From contig JAZDHB010000111.1 of NCBI GenBank assembly GCA_043806415.1, positions 1 to 15,667 of the forward strand: a stretch of DNA of 15,667 nt. Direction: 5' to 3'. Numbering within the stretch: position 1 is the first letter of the stretch; the number at the start of each line of letters is the position of its first letter. This document shows, piece by piece, positions 6,883 through 13,372 of the stretch. Below the pieces are notes generated by a model that had not been told where the DNA came from, did not search any database, and saw nothing but the letters and a program-made list of their open reading frames with translations. A program made the position numbers and the translations under genes. Source of the stretch: CAIXYX01 sp043806415. Lineage in GTDB: Archaea; Micrarchaeota; Micrarchaeia; Anstonellales; Anstonellaceae.

Positions 6883-6900
6883 AAAACAAGAAAACAAAAA
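6883..6900 (-). terminator. T-rich terminator for the KaiC-like gene on -
   Basis: On the minus strand this reads as a T-rich tract with runs of five and four T, about 90 bases past the stop of the KaiC-like gene. Together with the opposite T-tract at 6965-6988 it separates two convergent genes. Confidence 0.4.
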
Positions 6901-6961
6901 CTGCGCCCGAACGGATTCGCTCGCTCCGATTCGAGTTCGTGTTCCGGGCATCTTGGTTCGT

Positions 6962-6988
6962 GTTTTTTTATTATTTATTTTATTTCTT
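6962..6988 (+). terminator. T-rich terminator of the winged-helix gene
   Basis: A run of seven T followed by ATTATTTATTTTATTTC lies between the convergent winged-helix and KaiC-like genes. It is a strong archaeal-type U-tract on +. Confidence 0.6.
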
Positions 6989-6991
6989 TGG

Positions 6992-7819
6992 TTACAGCCC
7001 GCCCTTGGTGTGGAATTCCTCGAAGATGTCCTCGCCCGGATAGACGAAGAGGCCCTGGCCCGAGACGAATTCGAACGGGCAGATCTTCTGCGAATGGTTG
7101 GTGCCCCGCATCTTGAACACCTCCAAGGCTCGGAAGCGCACGTTGCGCTGGCGCGGGTGGTGCATCAATATCACGGCGTCGGCGAGGTACTCCACGCCGG
7201 CATAGGTCTTGGGGTTTATGCTTTTCAGAGATTCGGCGGAGAAGAGGGTGGTGCAGCCCCATTTGTGCACGAGGTCGAAGAGGTTGAGCTGGGCCGAGCG
7301 GGATTTGTAGGGCGAGTCGAAGAGCGCGATGTACGAGGTGAGCGAGTCGAAGGCGATGCGCTTGGCCCCCAGCTCGTTGATGGCGTCCCAGATGAGGCCG
7401 CCGCCCTCCTCCGCCAGGTGCTTGACCTCGTGGGGCTTGTAGTTGATGATCACGAGCTTGTTCTCGCGCTCGAGGCGCTCCATGTCCCATCCGAAGGGGA
7501 AGGAATGGCGCAGGATGGATTCCCGGGACTCCTCGAAGGAGATGATGAGGCCGGGCTCGTCGTGCTCGCGCGCTCCGGACACGATGAACTGGGTCATGAG
7601 CGTGGTCTTGCCCGAACCCGCGTCACCCATCACCAGCACCGAGGAGCCGCGCTCGAACCCCCCCTCGCACAGTTCGTCCAGGCCCGGGATGCCCGAAGGC
7701 GTGCGCTGGATGAGCAGATCAACCGCTTCGGGGCCGCTCGACGAGGCGCCGGCGGACGCGCCCTTGGGGCGCTCGGACGGCAGAGCCTGTGGCAGGGCGA
7801 TCCTCTTGGCCGGGGACAT
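6992..7819 (-). CDS. KaiC-like RecA-superfamily ATPase (intact)
   Basis: The product is 275 residues, a single-domain protein of the archaeal KaiC/RadSF family of RecA-like ATPases. Residues 1-33 are a low-complexity leader. RTPSGIPGLDELCEGGF (39-55) is the standard entry motif. Walker A GDAGSGKT (65-72) is complete. ISFEES (93-98) holds the expected catalytic Glu pair, and RIAFD (154-158) is a good Walker B. RALEVFKMRGTNHS (230-243) matches the conserved KaiC motif near the C-terminus. Such proteins bind ATP and often form hexamers; their cellular role in archaea is mostly unknown, with proposed signalling functions. The ATG at 7817-7819 sits about 25 bases from a TATA box, as for a leaderless mRNA. 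It is divergent from a second, altered KaiC-like gene. No partner such as KaiA or KaiB is present. Confidence 0.88.
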   Translation of the reverse strand: MSPAKRIALPQALPSERPKGASAGASSSGPEAVDLLIQRTPSGIPGLDELCEGGFERGSSVLVMGDAGSGKTTLMTQFIVSGAREHDEPGLIISFEESRESILRHSFPFGWDMERLERENKLVIINYKPHEVKHLAEEGGGLIWDAINELGAKRIAFDSLTSYIALFDSPYKSRSAQLNLFDLVHKWGCTTLFSAESLKSINPKTYAGVEYLADAVILMHHPRQRNVRFRALEVFKMRGTNHSQKICPFEFVSGQGLFVYPGEDIFEEFHTKGGL

Positions 7820-7840
7820 GGAGGGCTAAAGCGAACAAGC

Positions 7841-7848
7841 TTTAAAAA
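7841..7848 (-). promoter_or_regulatory. TATA-like box of the KaiC-like gene on -
   Basis: On - this reads TTTTTAAA, centred about 25 bases upstream of the ATG ending at 7819. It lies in the 122-base divergent spacer between the two KaiC-like genes. No equally good TATA box is seen close to the + gene at 7942; the same box could serve + with a leader of about 70 bases. Confidence 0.55.
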
Positions 7849-7941
7849 GGCGCTCTCCCGAAGAGAATCAGTGCAAACGCCGTGGATGGGAAGCCGGATG
7901 CGCGTGCGGCGCGGCCCGACACGGCCCGCAAGAGATGACTC

Positions 7942-8688
7942 ATGAACGCCCAAGACACGCCAAGCCCCGCGCGGCGCAAGGATGCCCTGCCCGTTCCGGC
8001 GCTCATACCAACCGGGATCGGCGGCCTGGACCGGATGCTCGGGGGCGGCCTGCCGCCGCAGACCAACATCCTCCTCTACGGGGATCCCCTGTGCGGGAAA
8101 AAACCGCTGGGGATGCAGTACGTCTACGAGGGCCTGAAGATGCAGATCCCGGGCATCTTCGTGCTCACCGATTTCTCCCACCTGGACTGGAAAACCAAGA
8201 TGGCGCACTCGGGCTGGGATCTCGGGCCCTTCGAGGACACGGGGATGGTGCAATTCATCGACTGCTACTCGCGCCAGTTCGACCCGTCGCTGGCGGACGG
8301 CGGCGTGGTGAGCTACGCGGACAGCCCCGCCGCCCTCTCCTCCATCTCCCTGCAGCTGGGCCGCGTGCAGGACCAGCTCATGCAATCATTCGACAACCAC
8401 CGCCTGCTCTTCCACTCCATCTCCTCCCTGCTCGAAGAGACCGATTCCTCGACTTTCTTTCGGTTCCTGCAGTTCATGGTGGGCAAGTTCCGCCGCGAGG
8501 GCGCCACGGCCATGTACACGGTGGAGAAGGGGATGCACGACGAGAAGGAGATCAAGATGATCGAGCATTTCATGGACGGCGTGATCGAGTTTCAGGACAA
8601 CAAGATCATGGCCCGCGGCCTGCCCGGCTGCACGCACGGCTGGCAGAACTACAATGTTGGAGAGAAGGGCGTTGAGATCAGGAGCTGA
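7942..8688 (+). CDS. KaiC-like protein with altered Walker A and Walker B motifs
   Basis: The product is 248 residues. The fold marker IPTGIGGLDRMLGGGLP (22-38) clearly places it in the KaiC/RadSF family. The P-loop reads GDPLCGKK (47-54): the Lys is kept but the Thr/Ser that holds magnesium is Lys. At the Walker B position RLLFH (154-158) has His in place of the Asp. The usual FEES Glu pair is replaced by LTDFSH (75-80), and the KMRGTxHS motif is missing. The protein may therefore bind but not hydrolyse ATP, acting as a regulatory or structural partner; this is inference. It starts at ATG 7942, with no clear ribosome site. It heads a likely operon with the unknown protein (gap 39 bases) and the flavin reductase (gap 29 bases), and is divergent from an intact homologue. 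Confidence 0.82.
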   Translation: MNAQDTPSPARRKDALPVPALIPTGIGGLDRMLGGGLPPQTNILLYGDPLCGKKPLGMQYVYEGLKMQIPGIFVLTDFSHLDWKTKMAHSGWDLGPFEDTGMVQFIDCYSRQFDPSLADGGVVSYADSPAALSSISLQLGRVQDQLMQSFDNHRLLFHSISSLLEETDSSTFFRFLQFMVGKFRREGATAMYTVEKGMHDEKEIKMIEHFMDGVIEFQDNKIMARGLPGCTHGWQNYNVGEKGVEIRS

Positions 8689-8727
8689 CTTGGGACGGGA
8701 CGATAAAGCGGGAAAGCTTTGGGGGAA

Positions 8728-9645
8728 ATGGTATCCATGGCAAATGCCAAAACCGAAGGGATGAAGGAACGCACGCGCAGCGCCCTTTCCTCCCTGTCCT
8801 CGATCGAGGAGGGGAACCGCCGCTACGCCCAGCTGGGCGAGGAGATCGCCGCCGAGGTGAAAGGAATCGGGGAGCGGGTGCTTGAGGGCACGGAGCGGGG
8901 GGGCGCGGACGGCAAAGGAGGGACGCCGGGATGGCTCGGCCTGCCGCTCCTCTCGGCCAGCCTGCTCATCGACTCGGACGGCGTGCAGGGCTCGCTGGTG
9001 GCCGGCCGGATGCAAGACGGGGACGGCGGGCAGATTCCGGGAAGCGCCGGGGCGAAAACCGGGATGAGCGGGCCGCAAAGACCGCGGGTGAGCGGGTACC
9101 GCATCGAGTTTTGCGCCCGCAACGACGAGGCGCTCACGCTGGTCATGGTGCGCCCGTCCGAGGTGAAGGGGCTCGCGCTGCCCGAGGAGCGGGACTTGTT
9201 CTCCGTGCGCGTGGCCGGCTCGCCCAAGAGCGCCGGGCAGATCGGGCGGCTCGTGGCCAAAATAGAGGAATGCAAAAAGCACGAGCAGGAGACGAGAAGC
9301 TTCTGGGGCAACCAGCCGGCCGATTTTGCGCTGGCGTGGGGGGCCCTGCTCTGGGAGGACATGAAGAGCCTCCGGGGGCCGGTCGGCAAAGCCGAGCTGG
9401 ACGGCCTGGAGGGCGGGCTGGGCGAGGGGATCCGCAAGAAATCGCTCGTGATCGAGCGGGACGCCGGGGCGGACCGGCCGGATTTCAGCCTGTGCCTGCC
9501 ATCCTACGAGGTGCGCTTTCACATCGGCGACGACGGCGCGTGCCGGATCCGCGCCATCCGCATGAAGAGGAAGGTGCTTTTCTGGAACACCGAACGCTGG
9601 ATCTACAAGGCGGAAGGCGAGGAGATCGCCGACGCCGGCTTCTGA
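8728..9645 (+). CDS. Conserved-looking protein of unknown function in the KaiC-like operon
   Basis: The product is 305 residues and was not recognised. The start is uncertain: ATG 8728 is used here because an AT-rich GATAAAG at 8702-8708 would fit a leaderless start; ATG 8737 and TTG 8719 are alternatives. The N-terminal 50 residues look helical and charged (KERTRSALSSLSSIEEGNRR), possibly a coiled coil. A Gly-rich link follows. The remainder alternates strands and helices, with LSASLLIDSDGVQGSLVAGR (79-98), EALTLVMVRPSEVKGL and YEVRFHIGDDG. Cys are few and there is no membrane segment or signal, so it should be cytosolic. No catalytic motif is evident. Its place between the altered KaiC-like gene and the flavin reductase suggests a shared role. 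Codon use matches the neighbours. Confidence 0.7.
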   Translation: MVSMANAKTEGMKERTRSALSSLSSIEEGNRRYAQLGEEIAAEVKGIGERVLEGTERGGADGKGGTPGWLGLPLLSASLLIDSDGVQGSLVAGRMQDGDGGQIPGSAGAKTGMSGPQRPRVSGYRIEFCARNDEALTLVMVRPSEVKGLALPEERDLFSVRVAGSPKSAGQIGRLVAKIEECKKHEQETRSFWGNQPADFALAWGALLWEDMKSLRGPVGKAELDGLEGGLGEGIRKKSLVIERDAGADRPDFSLCLPSYEVRFHIGDDGACRIRAIRMKRKVLFWNTERWIYKAEGEEIADAGF

Positions 9646-9674
9646 AGGAAAACCGCTAGAACGGGGCGAAGGAC

Positions 9675-10502
9675 ATGGCCATTGAATACCGAGAATACGT
9701 GATCGAGAAAATCGAGGCGGAGACGGACGAGGTGCGCACCTTCCGCCTCGCGCCCGTGCAAGGAGAGGTGCCCGTGTTCGAGGAGGGGCAGTTCTTCAAC
9801 ATGAGGATCACCCGGGCGCTCGGGGTCATCAAGCCGAATTTTCGGTCCTATTCCGTGCTCGCGCCGCACGCGCCAAAAACAATTTCGTTCGGCGTCAAAC
9901 TGGAGGGGGCGTTCACGCATTTCCTTTTCGGCATGAGAGAGGGCGACGCAGTGGAGCTGGCCGGCCCGTTCGGGAAATTCGTGATGGAACGGGCCGCGGA
10001 CGGAAAACCCGGAAGCGGACCCGCCGAACTAGCAGAGGCGGACGGGAAAACGACGGTGGCTGGTGGAGCGGTAGGGCGGCAAGAGGCGGATGGGAAAACG
10101 GCCGGCATTTCCAACCAATCCGTCTTTCTCGCCGGCGGGATCGGCATCACGCCCCTGCACTGCATGGCCGCCGGATTTACAAAAAAGAAGGGGGCGGGTA
10201 AATCCGTCCTGTTCTATTCCAACCGCGAAGAAGGGCGGATCGCGTACCGCAAGAGCCTGGACGGGCTGCACGTCGCCTGCCCGGATTTCGAGGTCGTCTA
10301 TACGCTGACGGGCGAGCGGATTCCGGAGAGCTGGATGAGCGAGCGGGGGCGGATCGACCGGGCGATGCTCAAGCGCCACGGCGTGGATTTCGCGCATGCA
10401 CACTTCTACCTGTGCGGCTCGCCCGCGTTCGTCAAGGGCGCCATGGGGATGCTGGCGGAGGCGGGCGTGGAGGCGGCGAGGATGCACAAGGAGCAATGGT
10501 GA
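9675..10502 (+). CDS. FAD/NAD(P)-binding oxidoreductase, ferredoxin-NADP reductase superfamily
   Basis: The product is 275 residues. The N-terminal half is an FAD-binding barrel with RSYS (57-60), the flavin motif, and GPFG (97-100). The C-terminal half is the nucleotide-binding domain with GGIGITP (154-160), FYSNREEGRIAY (179-191) and CGSP (247-250). It ends in a Trp, often seen stacking on the flavin in FNR-type enzymes. There is no ferredoxin-type Cys cluster, so it needs an external carrier: it probably moves electrons between NAD(P)H and a ferredoxin, flavodoxin or rubredoxin. An extra segment of about 40 residues (106-146) between the domains contains ADGK three times. It is 29 bases downstream of the unknown gene and shares its strand. 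A lower-GC region starts right after the stop. Confidence 0.85.
   Translation: MAIEYREYVIEKIEAETDEVRTFRLAPVQGEVPVFEEGQFFNMRITRALGVIKPNFRSYSVLAPHAPKTISFGVKLEGAFTHFLFGMREGDAVELAGPFGKFVMERAADGKPGSGPAELAEADGKTTVAGGAVGRQEADGKTAGISNQSVFLAGGIGITPLHCMAAGFTKKKGAGKSVLFYSNREEGRIAYRKSLDGLHVACPDFEVVYTLTGERIPESWMSERGRIDRAMLKRHGVDFAHAHFYLCGSPAFVKGAMGMLAEAGVEAARMHKEQW
9996..10099 (+). repeat. In-frame repeats inside the reductase gene
   Basis: GCGGACGGAAAAC-like units begin at 9996, 10038 and 10086, spaced 42 and 48 bases, both multiples of three. The last two share AGAGGCGGA-GGGAAAACG over 19 bases with one mismatch. Each encodes ADGK (residues 108, 122 and 138). This looks like a coding repeat expansion placed in a loop between the FAD and NAD(P) domains. 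Confidence 0.6.
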
Positions 10503-10506
10503 GCGG

Positions 10507-10522
10507 CGGACGGACTGATGCC
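10507..10522 (+). repeat. Direct repeat, left copy, flanking AT-rich gene
   Basis: CGGACGGACTGATGCC lies four bases after the stop of the flavin reductase gene. It matches the right copy at 11291-11306 in 15 of 16 positions and brackets a segment of clearly lower GC. Confidence 0.45.
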
Positions 10523-10551
10523 TTTTCGTATGCCTGACCGACAGAATACGG

Positions 10552-10560
10552 TTTTATTAA
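10552..10560 (+). promoter_or_regulatory. TATA-like box of the AT-rich membrane protein gene
   Basis: TTTTATTAA is centred about 26 bases before ATG 10582, again the leaderless spacing. The cassette thus carries its own promoter. Confidence 0.55.
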
Positions 10561-10581
10561 TACAAAATGAGAGATTAAAAT

Positions 10582-11265
10582 ATGGTTCAAAAACAAGGAC
10601 AAACATACTTCGAGCATACATGGTATGCGTCAACGAAAGAAAAACTCATATCCATTATCCGAATAATGTTGTATTTGCTATTTCTCGTCGCAATTTTAGG
10701 TTTAGTTTGGTTCCTATTATCCACTCGCGGCTCGAACAAGACCGAGTACCAATATATCTCTCCAGAAAGTGCAACACTAATTATGATTGTCGCAACTATT
10801 CCTGTAATCCTAGGTCTACCATATTTGATAAGACAGCTTACAGCAGAACGAAAGCTCACAATTTCGCGGGATGGGATAGAATTCCCGGGAACGAGTGGAT
10901 GGCGGAAGTTTGAGTGGAATGAGGTTATTGGGATTCGAAAGGTGGCAAACGAACCAGAATGGATAACAAATGGATTTGCGAAAAGAGCGTATTACATCAA
11001 ACGATTTGCGATAAACGTTCCGGCGATTCTTGATGTGTGCCCCTCAAACAAATCTGCCCAGGCATACGTCTTAAAAATAAAACGGGATGGGAAGAACCTT
11101 ATACGGGGTGCAAGTACGCCGACTCTTTACTACCTCCGTATTGAGAATAGCCTATCACAACAATTCGAATCTGGGCTTGAGAAAAGTGGCGCAGAAAAAT
11201 TCCACAAAGACAAGCTAATAATGGACGAAAAAGAGCTTGATGTGTGGATGAATACTTTTTCGTAG
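10582..11265 (+). CDS. Two-helix membrane protein with PH-like domain, atypical composition
   Basis: The product is 227 residues. There are two hydrophobic helices, about 22-46 (IISIIRIMLYLLFLVAILGL) and 63-84 (ATLIMIVATIPVILGLPYLI), joined by a short polar loop. Then a soluble domain starts with LTISRDGIEFPGTSGWRKFEWNEVIGIRKV (92-121), a pattern like bacterial PH-like membrane-linked domains: a strand, a turn with D-G-I, then W-x-E-I. This is a resemblance only. The function is unknown. The gene is far more AT-rich than its neighbours and uses codons with A or T at the third position (AAA, ATA, GAA, TTT), unlike the flavin reductase gene just before it, which points to recent acquisition. 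It is bracketed by near-identical direct repeats, has its own TATA box and stops with TAG. Confidence 0.7.
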   Translation: MVQKQGQTYFEHTWYASTKEKLISIIRIMLYLLFLVAILGLVWFLLSTRGSNKTEYQYISPESATLIMIVATIPVILGLPYLIRQLTAERKLTISRDGIEFPGTSGWRKFEWNEVIGIRKVANEPEWITNGFAKRAYYIKRFAINVPAILDVCPSNKSAQAYVLKIKRDGKNLIRGASTPTLYYLRIENSLSQQFESGLEKSGAEKFHKDKLIMDEKELDVWMNTFS

Positions 11266-11290
11266 CTCAGGCAGACGAGTTCTCTCCTAA

Positions 11291-11306
11291 CGGACGGACG
11301 GATGCC
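11291..11306 (+). repeat. Direct repeat, right copy
   Basis: CGGACGGACGGATGCC, 15 of 16 identical to 10507-10522. It sits 25 bases after the stop of the AT-rich gene and one base before a pair of strong hairpins. Confidence 0.45.
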
Positions 11307-11307
11307 A

Positions 11308-11325
11308 TCGCAAGCTTGCTTGCGA
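11308..11325. repeat. Hairpin, seven-base-pair stem
   Basis: TCGCAAG (11308-11314) pairs with CTTGCGA (11319-11325) around CTTG. It lies directly after the right direct repeat. Confidence 0.6.
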
Positions 11326-11327
11326 CA

Positions 11328-11351
11328 AGTGAGCCGACGCGTCGGCTCACT
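11328..11351. repeat. Perfect 24-base palindrome
   Basis: AGTGAGCCGACG (11328-11339) is followed at once by its exact reverse complement (11340-11351). As RNA it would fold to a ten-base-pair stem with a four-base loop; as DNA it could bind a dimeric protein. GC-rich within an AT-rich spacer. No T-run follows directly. Confidence 0.7.
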
Positions 11352-11510
11352 GCGAATATGACGACAGACGGACACGCGTATTTTAAATAATTTAAAAAGA
11401 TTGTGAATGGAAATGGGGAATTTATTTTATAATACACTGAATAATAATATATATTGTAATCTTTCATCCGTTTAATTTATCATACAATTCAAATAAAAAT
11501 GTAAGATAAC

Positions 11511-11519
11511 CTTATTAAT
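11511..11519 (+). promoter_or_regulatory. TATA-like box of the fic gene
   Basis: CTTATTAAT is centred about 25 bases before ATG 11540 and no ribosome site intervenes, so the fic mRNA is probably leaderless. Confidence 0.55.
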
Positions 11520-11539
11520 TCAGCCATCGAAATAGACCC

Positions 11540-12487
11540 ATGCCGGTGCGCCGAAAAACCGTCAATGGCCGATTCTATTACTATCTGGAGGAGTCCATCC
11601 GTTTGGAGAAGCCGGTGGTTTACTCCATTTCGCTGGGGGTAAAGATTCCACCGAAGAAAGAACTCGCGAAGTTGGAAAAAGAGCTGACTGAAAAGATTTA
11701 CGCCGATTTGCTCCGCGAATCCCGGACCATTTACCTGCCCAAGGAGCGCCTTATCAGTATTGAGAAAAAAAGGCGACAATACGAAGCACGTCTCAAGCGT
11801 CTCACCAAAGGCCAGAGGGAGGAGAAGGACGAGGTGGATATCGTCAATTTCGTTTACACTACCTTGAGCACTGAAGGCGTCCCCATCACCAAAGAAGACG
11901 CAGATTTGGCTTATCGTTTCGCGCAGAAAGGAGTCCGGGACATCCGCGACGAGAACTTGAGGGTTTCGCTGGACATGATCAAGGGCTTGAGGCAGGTGAG
12001 AGAGAGCAAAAAAGGGCTGAGCAGGAACTTCGTCTTGGATTTGCACGCTGGAATTATGGCGGGCTTCCCTGGAAAGAACCCGGGAAAGTTAAGGGCTAAA
12101 CCGGCGTATATCTACCTCAAGAGCTATGACAAAGTCGAGGAAATCGGCTTCAGGCCGCCAGCGCCTGAAAAGATAGAGGACTTAATTGGCGAACTCGTTT
12201 CTTGGTATAATGCGAATTTGGGAAAACTCAATGCAATAGAGCTGGCGGCGCTTCTTCACCTGAAAATCTATTCTATCCACCCATTCGAGGATGGGAACAA
12301 ACGTATGTCCAGACTACTGCTGAATAAAGCGCTGCACGATTGCGGATATCCTATCCTCAACATTTCAAAGCAGACCGGACCATATTTTGATGCCCTAGTG
12401 AAATCGGTCGAGAAGAAAGACGATCGCCCGTTCGTGGAATTTGTGGCTCAAGAGTTCGAGAAGATGTGCTCGAAAAAAGGCAGTTAG
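11540..12487 (+). CDS. Fic-domain protein (class II, N-terminal inhibitory motif)
   Basis: The product is 315 residues. The Fic core motif HPFEDGNKRMSR (247-258) fits HPFx[DE]GNxRxxR in full, with the catalytic His247 and the phosphate-binding loop intact, so it should be active in transferring AMP or a similar group from a nucleotide to a hydroxyl side chain. The N-terminal segment has T108-L-S-T-E112-G113 in FVYTTLSTEGVPIT, matching the [ST]xxxE[GN] inhibitory helix; Glu112 would block productive ATP binding until moved. Residues 1-100 include a charged helical region (EKKRRQYEARLKRLTKGQREEKDE) of unknown role. LRAKPAYIYL (184-193) is the target-docking flap region. In bacteria, relatives modify gyrase, tRNA-linked factors or host proteins; the archaeal target is unknown. 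GC is lower than the neighbouring operons. It stops with TAG. Promoter is leaderless in type. Confidence 0.88.
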   Translation: MPVRRKTVNGRFYYYLEESIRLEKPVVYSISLGVKIPPKKELAKLEKELTEKIYADLLRESRTIYLPKERLISIEKKRRQYEARLKRLTKGQREEKDEVDIVNFVYTTLSTEGVPITKEDADLAYRFAQKGVRDIRDENLRVSLDMIKGLRQVRESKKGLSRNFVLDLHAGIMAGFPGKNPGKLRAKPAYIYLKSYDKVEEIGFRPPAPEKIEDLIGELVSWYNANLGKLNAIELAALLHLKIYSIHPFEDGNKRMSRLLLNKALHDCGYPILNISKQTGPYFDALVKSVEKKDDRPFVEFVAQEFEKMCSKKGS

Positions 12488-12569
12488 AGCACCCCGTATG
12501 CATCCGGCGAAGGATGCCTTTGCCTGAATGGGCCCCGACCGCCCAGGCGGAAAAAACGTCTCACAAAGG

Positions 12570-12577
12570 TATTTAAG
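12570..12577 (+). promoter_or_regulatory. TATA-like box of small membrane protein gene
   Basis: TATTTAAG is centred about 26 bases before ATG 12599 in an otherwise GC-rich spacer. It is one of the cleanest leaderless promoters in the window. Upstream, GCATCC/GGATGC at 12500-12517 could form a small six-base-pair hairpin after fic. Confidence 0.6.
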
Positions 12578-12598
12578 CCCCCCATCCGAACCCAGAGC

Positions 12599-12841
12599 AT
12601 GCAAAAATGGATGATGTATGCGGCCGGCGCGCTGGCCGCCTTCGGCGTGGCGGGCCTTGCCGTGCTCGTGTCGGCCTACGTGCTGATCACCCCGCCTCAG
12701 GGCATCGGGACCACCCCGGCGCTCTGCTGCGGCCCCGTGGCGCTGGTGCTCGGCCTGCTCGCCCTTCTGTGCGCCTTCATGGCCTACAAGGAACATTCGG
12801 CACTCGCACCGCAGACCCCCAAGCCGAACAAGGGCAAGTGA
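12599..12841 (+). CDS. Small two-helix membrane protein
   Basis: The product is 80 residues. Helix 1 spans about residues 5-31 (MMYAAGALAAFGVAGLAVLV) and helix 2 about 43-64 (CCGPVALVLGLLALLCAFMA), joined by a Pro/Gly loop; there is a polar, Lys/Pro-rich tail. A CC pair opens helix 2. The start is supported by the TATA box at the right spacing. No family was recognised. It lies on the same strand as the ATPase operon, 187 bases upstream of it, but that spacer has its own TATA boxes, so co-transcription is not required. Confidence 0.65.
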   Translation: MQKWMMYAAGALAAFGVAGLAVLVSAYVLITPPQGIGTTPALCCGPVALVLGLLALLCAFMAYKEHSALAPQTPKPNKGK

Positions 12842-12911
12842 GCGTAAGGCCAAATACAGGGGGAGGAATCATCGCGGCCGCGGAACGGGCCGACGGCTTG
12901 CCACAAATCCA

Positions 12912-12921
12912 TATTATTTAA
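12912..12921 (+). promoter_or_regulatory. TATA-like box upstream of the ATPase operon
   Basis: ATTATTTAAA is the best TATA match in the spacer and would start a transcript near 12943, leaving a leader of about 85 bases. CTTTAAT at 12996-13002 is a weaker box at nearly leaderless distance from ATG 13029. GGGATGAT just before the ATG could act as a ribosome site on the longer transcript. Confidence 0.4.
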
Positions 12922-13028
12922 AAATCTACACTCCGATATACAGGCGTCGGTCAGAGCGTTTTCGTGTTTATTGGCTAGTAAAAACGATACAACGACTTTA
13001 ATCCGCCCCCAAACGGGCACGGGATGAT

Positions 13029-13364
13029 ATGAGCGAATCCGAACATGACGCCCAGTCGAGCGAGCCGTTCCTGCACGAGGTGCACCAGGTGGCGATGGCC
13101 GAAACGGATGCGGCCCGCAAGATGAAGGAGGCCTCGGACGAGGCCGCCCGCATCCGCGCGCAGGCGCAGGAGAAAGCCGTCGAGACGGCCGCGCAGGCCA
13201 CGCAGGCGGCCGTCGGCGAGAAGAACCGCATCATCGCGGCCGGCCGCAAGAAGACGGACGAGAAGGCCCGCAAGCTCCTGGAGGAGGCGGCCATCAAATC
13301 CGCCCAGCTCTCTTCCCGGCGCCTGAGCGAATCGGCGGCCCAGGAAATTTGCGATTTGATCTGA
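13029..13364 (+). CDS. ahaH: A/V-type ATP synthase subunit H (peripheral stalk)
   Basis: The product is 111 residues and almost wholly helical. From about residue 15 it is an Ala/Glu/Lys/Arg-rich coiled coil (MKEASDEAARIRAQAQEKAV, EKNRIIAAGRKKTDEKARKL), as in archaeal subunit H (AhaH, about 100-110 residues), which pairs with subunit E to form the stator stalk of the rotary ATPase. Low-complexity coiled coils are hard to assign on their own; the assignment rests on the very close next gene for subunit I, the usual archaeal order H-I. Stop TGA is eight bases before the ATG of subunit I. It has no signal or membrane segment and would sit at the cytoplasmic face. Confidence 0.8.
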   Translation: MSESEHDAQSSEPFLHEVHQVAMAETDAARKMKEASDEAARIRAQAQEKAVETAAQATQAAVGEKNRIIAAGRKKTDEKARKLLEEAAIKSAQLSSRRLSESAAQEICDLI

Positions 13365-13372
13365 GGAACACT

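Larger units (their letters stand above)
10507..11306. mobile_element. Putative inserted AT-rich cassette bounded by 16-base direct repeats
   Basis: About 770 bases between the two copies hold one AT-rich gene with its own promoter. No transposase, integrase or terminal inverted repeat of useful length was seen, so if this is an insertion it was moved by something encoded elsewhere. GATGCC plus TTT also recurs at 12513-12521 after the fic gene, so the foreign region may extend to about 12530. Confidence 0.3.
11266..11510. other. Spacer between AT-rich gene and fic
   Basis: No coding frame of note. It contains the right direct repeat, the two hairpins at 11308-11351, and then a very AT-rich stretch (about 11378-11520) with many short A and T runs and ATAATAATATATATTG near 11441-11456. 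Confidence 0.5.
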
